Shown here: one piece after another, positions 60,243 to 64,000 of the stretch | How positions within the stretch are numbered: position 1 is the stretch's first letter | Layout of the letters: each line of letters starts with the position of its first letter | Assembly: GCF_933775445.1 (NCBI RefSeq) | Contig: NC_065876.1 | Location: 26,412,001-26,476,000 of the forward strand | DNA length: 64,000 nt | From: Argentina anserina | Lineage: Eukaryota > Streptophyta > Magnoliopsida > Rosales > Rosaceae | Direction: 5' to 3' | Notes under the pieces: generated by a model | Database searches by the model: none | Told to the model about the DNA's origin: nothing | The model's input: the letters and a program-made list of their open reading frames with translations, nothing else | Program-made: the position numbers and the translations under genes

Positions 60243-60441
60243 TAAGCCAATATGCATACAGCTCAAGGAATATAACATATAGGAGCATAAATTCCATGAA
60301 CTACCATTTGTTTTGCTAGGGAATTGGTAAGGTTATTAGTTTCACACAAAATAGTCTCGATATGCCAAGAGCTCTTATCTAAGATTCTGAGTTATCTCAC
60401 ATGATATGTAGTACATTATTTATATTGTAAAAACTGTCTTT
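60243..60441. other. 3' flank of the MATE pseudogene
   Basis: Matches the 3' flank of the 48.3-kb gene up to about 60345 (ATTTGTTTTGCTAGGGAA). It then diverges and is cut by the copia LTR at 60442. Confidence 0.55.
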
Positions 60442-60625
60442 TGTTTCAGGATGAAATAATTGTGTATTATTGAATGATATGGGGGCCTATATATAGGCAT
60501 TACAAAACCACAATCCCGTAGGATTCGGAGTCCTAATCTATTACGGAGATGCTAATCTATCTCCTAACAGGAAACCTATTAGGCTAAGACACACATAAGG
60601 GTAGAATAGTAATTCTCCCAGAACA
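60442..60625 (-). repeat. LTR of the right-hand copia element
   Basis: 184 bp with TG...CA ends, alignable with 20174-20370 (shared ATATAGGCATTAC, CCCGTAG and TAGTAATTCTCC-type segments). Confidence 0.75.
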
Positions 60626-63024
60626 CTCCCCCTTGTGTCGCATGCCTAGGTTGCATGGTGCACACATCGTTGCCTCGGTAAAAACCTTGTCAAGCAAAAT
60701 AAAAACCTCTTGGGTAAAAACAAAAGCTTGATCGAAGGGAAAAAGAGCACAACGCACCGTCTACATTTGATAGCATCATGTGAGCTAGACTCCCCCTGAA
60801 GTCTACGAAACAACTCCCCCTGATTAGTGCCATAATCATGGAGTACAAAGAACAACGTATACAACGTTCATTACATGCTTCTCAAACGTAGTCTTGGGCT
60901 AATGATTAATCATTAATCTAGTCACACATCCTTAGATCATCCATGCTATACTTAGCCAAACTTAGATCTTAGGAAACAAGATTGCATAACAACTCAAAAC
61001 AAGAGTTTGCAATGAAAATCAGATTCTCGGGTAGAATGACCTTCACTCACTTAAATGGCCATAACTTCTTCGTCAAAATAGGTATCAGCGAACCGTAAAA
61101 TGTTCTGAAAAGTAGACACCTGTGTCTTTCTAGTGACATAAGGTTCACAACCTCATCCGATCGGAGCAGTTCACAATGCTCTGTCGAAGTTGACTGACTT
61201 GCAAATTTCCGGACAGGACTGTCCTACTTTGCTACAACGGCCATAACTCACTCAATATGATAGCTATGAACGAATGGTTGATGTCCATGGAAAGTAGACA
61301 CATAGGCCTTTCGAACGGTACCATCACCATATTTCATCGAGTGAGCTGTCTTGTAGGTCTCGTTGAAGTTGACCTACAAAACTGGACAGATTCTGATTTG
61401 TCACATTTAATGTGTCTTTCGCGAAAAGAATGGGGGAATGGACCAATGAAGGACTGATTTTGGTCCAAGACGGAACCGTACGCATCCTCTACGCTACCAG
61501 TGTCGACTGCTACACCAAGGCGTACGTTGATGTTGCTGGAGCTGCTGACGGCGTTGGTGTGGATAGGATTTGTGTTGGTTCACTAAGTGTAGAACTAAAC
61601 CCGTGTCAAAGAAGCAATGCAAGTCCAATGACAATGCATAGGCGCATAGTTAATCACGTCATAATGAAAGCAATAGTGTCCCAACAACACTAACATGTAG
61701 GAATGTATAGCTCATTGAATCTCTTCATCATCTATACTTAGACGGAATAGAGAATCAAGAATTAGCTTCATATGAACACATATGGGTATGAGTTCTTGCA
61801 ACCGATTGTACTACGTTCTCTCGAACGTCGCAATCTGATTACATAAGCTCTCCGTGGTCTGGAGGCATTTAAAGTCCCTCGGGCACTCTCATATCTGCGT
61901 CAAGATCCCTTTACAGATATGCAATGACCACTATCATATGCTGCAAATCAGTTTTCATGGACACTACTACTGATCAAGTAGCGGAAAGCAATTATGTCCA
62001 TAACGAGAGAATATAACTCATCGTAGTCAATACTAGGATAATGAGACAATCTTTGCGCCATAAGTCCTGCATATATCGCATGACTTCATCTTTCTCATTA
62101 CACTTACGAACAACGACAAACATAACAAGTCTAGTTCAGCCTGTATTGATTCTTTCCACTTCGGTCAAGTTGCTCATCGTTGATGCTTTACAACGAAATA
62201 AGAGCATAAGCGAATACATCATCAATCATGGGAGATCAATACATTAAACACACGCGCGCGTTGTATACGATCAATTCGTAAGAGTTCTATTCTTCTCTAA
62301 TATCAACAAAATGAGTCTGTAGCGTCCCACAGAAACTTAGTTGATACACATGTTTAGAGGATATCTCTTGATGATGGGCGAAATACTTGTGCCTACGCAC
62401 TTCGCTTCTTTCTAGTTTTGATTCTAGAGAATAATGGTCTCCCCCTCATCTAGGCAGGAGCCAAGACCGAAGCTATGACCCTTACTAGTCCATCTTTGCG
62501 TTTGCCGCCCTTGTTTTGTGGTGCAATGCCACGGGCGCCGACAACACCACAGCGTACGATGGTGCCATCGCCGGCTTCCTTCCCACTGTCAGGGATGGTG
62601 CCAACGGTGCTAGGACCAAGTCATATGAAATTCTCTCATATTCTGAGAGTCCCAACCTTACCGGCACATCACAGCATTTATGTGCGATCTCGTCACTTTC
62701 GCAATATCGGTAAAGTCATTGAGCATCGAATCTTTGACTTTCTGGAGGTCGATAATGCGTTGCACATTTACTCACTTTGAATAGTGCGGGATCTTAATAA
62801 GACATAGTGCCACACCACGTCAATTCCTGGCGTTAAAACCAGAATGGGAGCATTCCATCTCTCCCCCTAACGACGGGAAGTATGTCTCATCAAAGTGACC
62901 GTCTGCTAATATCGCAGGATAGAGATCAACGGTTGTAGATTGGAAATAGCGGACAAGTGTTAGTGATTCATAAATCATAACCAACCAGAATACTTAATCG
63001 TTTCAAGTAGACCCATTGAGATAA

Positions 63025-63216
63025 CTACAATAGAGGCACATAAACAACTTTAACCAAATAGGCGTTAGTGAAAAGAACGTTGGGATCGTATCCAGTGACC
63101 ATCTGGTACGCACTAAACACTTGGCAAGTTGTGGGTCTGAAACGAATAAGTGTCGCTGCATGCAACATCATTACATATCCCCATGCAAAAATCGGCAGGT
63201 TAGTACCCATAACCAA
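63025..63216 (-). pseudogene. Copia integrase core remnant
   Basis: A 63-codon open stretch reads LPIFAWGYVMMLHAATLIRF, then TGYDPNVLFTNAYLVKVVYV. It matches the integrase segment following the catalytic core in plant copia elements (LP-SAWG-A-LHAA-L-R-RPT ... G-EPN ... VYVPI). The catalytic D,D-E residues lie upstream and are not intact. Confidence 0.75.
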
Positions 63217-63466
63217 GTCTGAGCTCTGCTAGATCGTGCGGTGAATGAACATGAGGAATAATATGTTCAACGACGATCCTAGTAGATATGCAAAACGAAA
63301 TCATCAAAGTCGTGGAGGTGAACTCTCCAATGGTATCCATTCAAATAGATTTGAGAGGATAGGAAGGGTGGTGAGCCCTTAGTATGATGATCATAGCTAA
63401 AAACTTTAGCGAATGCAGCGTTTCTTGTGGAAAGCAAAGCGACGTGTGACCAACGCGTCGATGCTC

Positions 63467-63793
63467 TTAACCTATGCCATAAAAATACCGAAAAATGTCC
63501 GTATTCGGTTGGATAGGGTCCACTAATGTCACCTTAAATACTTTGTAAGAATGGAATGTTCTCGGTTGGAGCCTTAGCAAATAAGGACTTCCTTGAAATC
63601 TAGCAAAAGAACAAGCTTTGCAAAATGAGCGATTGGCATCAGAGATTGTCATGGAGGCATTAGAAGACACGGGAGGCATCACAAGCTCCTGTGAAGGAGG
63701 GGATTCCGCCACCGACAGCCTTAATGCCATGGAGCCGCCGAAATAGGCAGGCTCGGCCTCACCGTGTGGAGCATGGGTGAGGTGGTCCTCCAA
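63467..63793 (-). pseudogene. Copia GAG-pre-integrase / zinc-finger remnant
   Basis: A 108-codon open stretch whose second half reads FCKACSFARFQGSPY and ends DPIQPNTDIFRYFYGIG. It matches the copia HHCC finger (C-x2-C) and the following G-D-I-x-G-P-I-x-P ... FRYF segment. The first half (MEDHLTHAPHGEAEPAYFGG) matches nothing I know and may be a spacer between protease and integrase. Confidence 0.65.
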
Positions 63794-64000
63794 TCGCTTC
63801 GTGAAAATGAAAAATAGATGATAATGTGAATTTCAAAGAACTCGAATCATCATATCTTGTTCAAAATGACCAAAAAAACGATCATGTCAAAACCGAGAAG
63901 ACAGTAAAACCGAACCCATGATTCAAAAAATCTTGAGTTACATAAAGCTACTGCTGCAGGCAAGCAAAACGATGTCTACAGGCTAACAAAGCTACTGTCG

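Larger units (their letters stand above)
60442..64000 (-). mobile_element. Degenerate Ty1/copia retrotransposon, cut by the window edge
   Basis: Minus-strand element of the same family as 20174-27003. The 3' LTR is 60442-60625 (184 bp, TGTTTCAGG...GAACA on plus). The purine tract (plus CTCCCCC) follows at 60626, then the typical copia 3' leader (about 60640-60830). Pol remnants on the minus strand are LGGE at about 62870 (FPSLGGER), integrase core at 63025-63216 (LPIFAWGYVMMLHAATLIRFRPT, VVYVPLL) and the integrase zinc-finger end near 63600 (CKACSFARF, FRYF). Frames are broken by stops. No RT motif was found between LGGE and the LTR. The 5' LTR lies beyond the window. Confidence 0.8.

Overview
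The window looks like plant (eudicot) nuclear DNA. It is AT-rich, its genes are split by short GT-AG introns, most of its length is transposable-element DNA, and it carries a Cassandra-type TRIM whose LTRs contain a 5S-rRNA-like segment. Cassandra is common in Rosaceae and a rosaceous host would fit, but I cannot prove the genus from the sequence alone.

Genes. A minus-strand single-exon gene (3334-5196) encodes a 620-residue proline-rich, single-pass membrane protein resembling the TED7 / tracheary-element-differentiation group. The core of the window is a same-strand array of MATE (DTX / DETOXIFICATION) transporter genes. It holds a truncated pseudogene of a different subclade (17980-19204), three intact genes (28577-31767, 507 aa; 40595-43936, 497 aa; 48343-51897, 499 aa) and a full-length but broken pseudogene (56171-60242). 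The intact genes share one eight-exon layout: first exon 297 or 306 nt, then 542, 87, 57, 239, 119 and 90 nt, then a short last exon of 63-84 nt. The three rightmost copies also share 5' and 3' flanks, so they arose by recent tandem duplication of units that included the promoter. The first intact gene is more diverged and has a GC-AG intron.

Mobile DNA, left to right. Cassandra TRIM (1095-2281) with a hAT-like element nested inside its 5' LTR. A TIR element carrying a LINE RNase-H fragment (6770-7871). hAT-like elements with 8-bp target duplications (8308-8730, 9957-10858, 11573-12353, 14294-15070, 39614-40116, 46955-47901, 48702-49282, 54181-54972, 59317-59743). Long-TIR Mutator-like elements (11289-12810, 52318-53543) and a 148-bp relative in a promoter (55928-56075). 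Two minus-strand Ty1/copia elements (20174-27003 and 60442 to the right edge). A non-autonomous, gypsy-like LTR element (32753-38970) with arrays of short hairpins, inserted into one half of a 500-bp tandem duplication. A 785-bp solo LTR in exon 2 of the last MATE pseudogene.

Reading the locus: a MATE cluster expanded by unequal exchange, and elements kept landing in the introns and flanks. The paralogous copies and the tandem duplication preserve the empty site for several insertions, so much of the order of events can be worked out. I found no convincing new gene system. The most unusual structures are the Cassandra/hAT nest, the hairpin arrays in the gypsy-like element, the GC-AG intron and an intron of 108 nt that stays open in frame.
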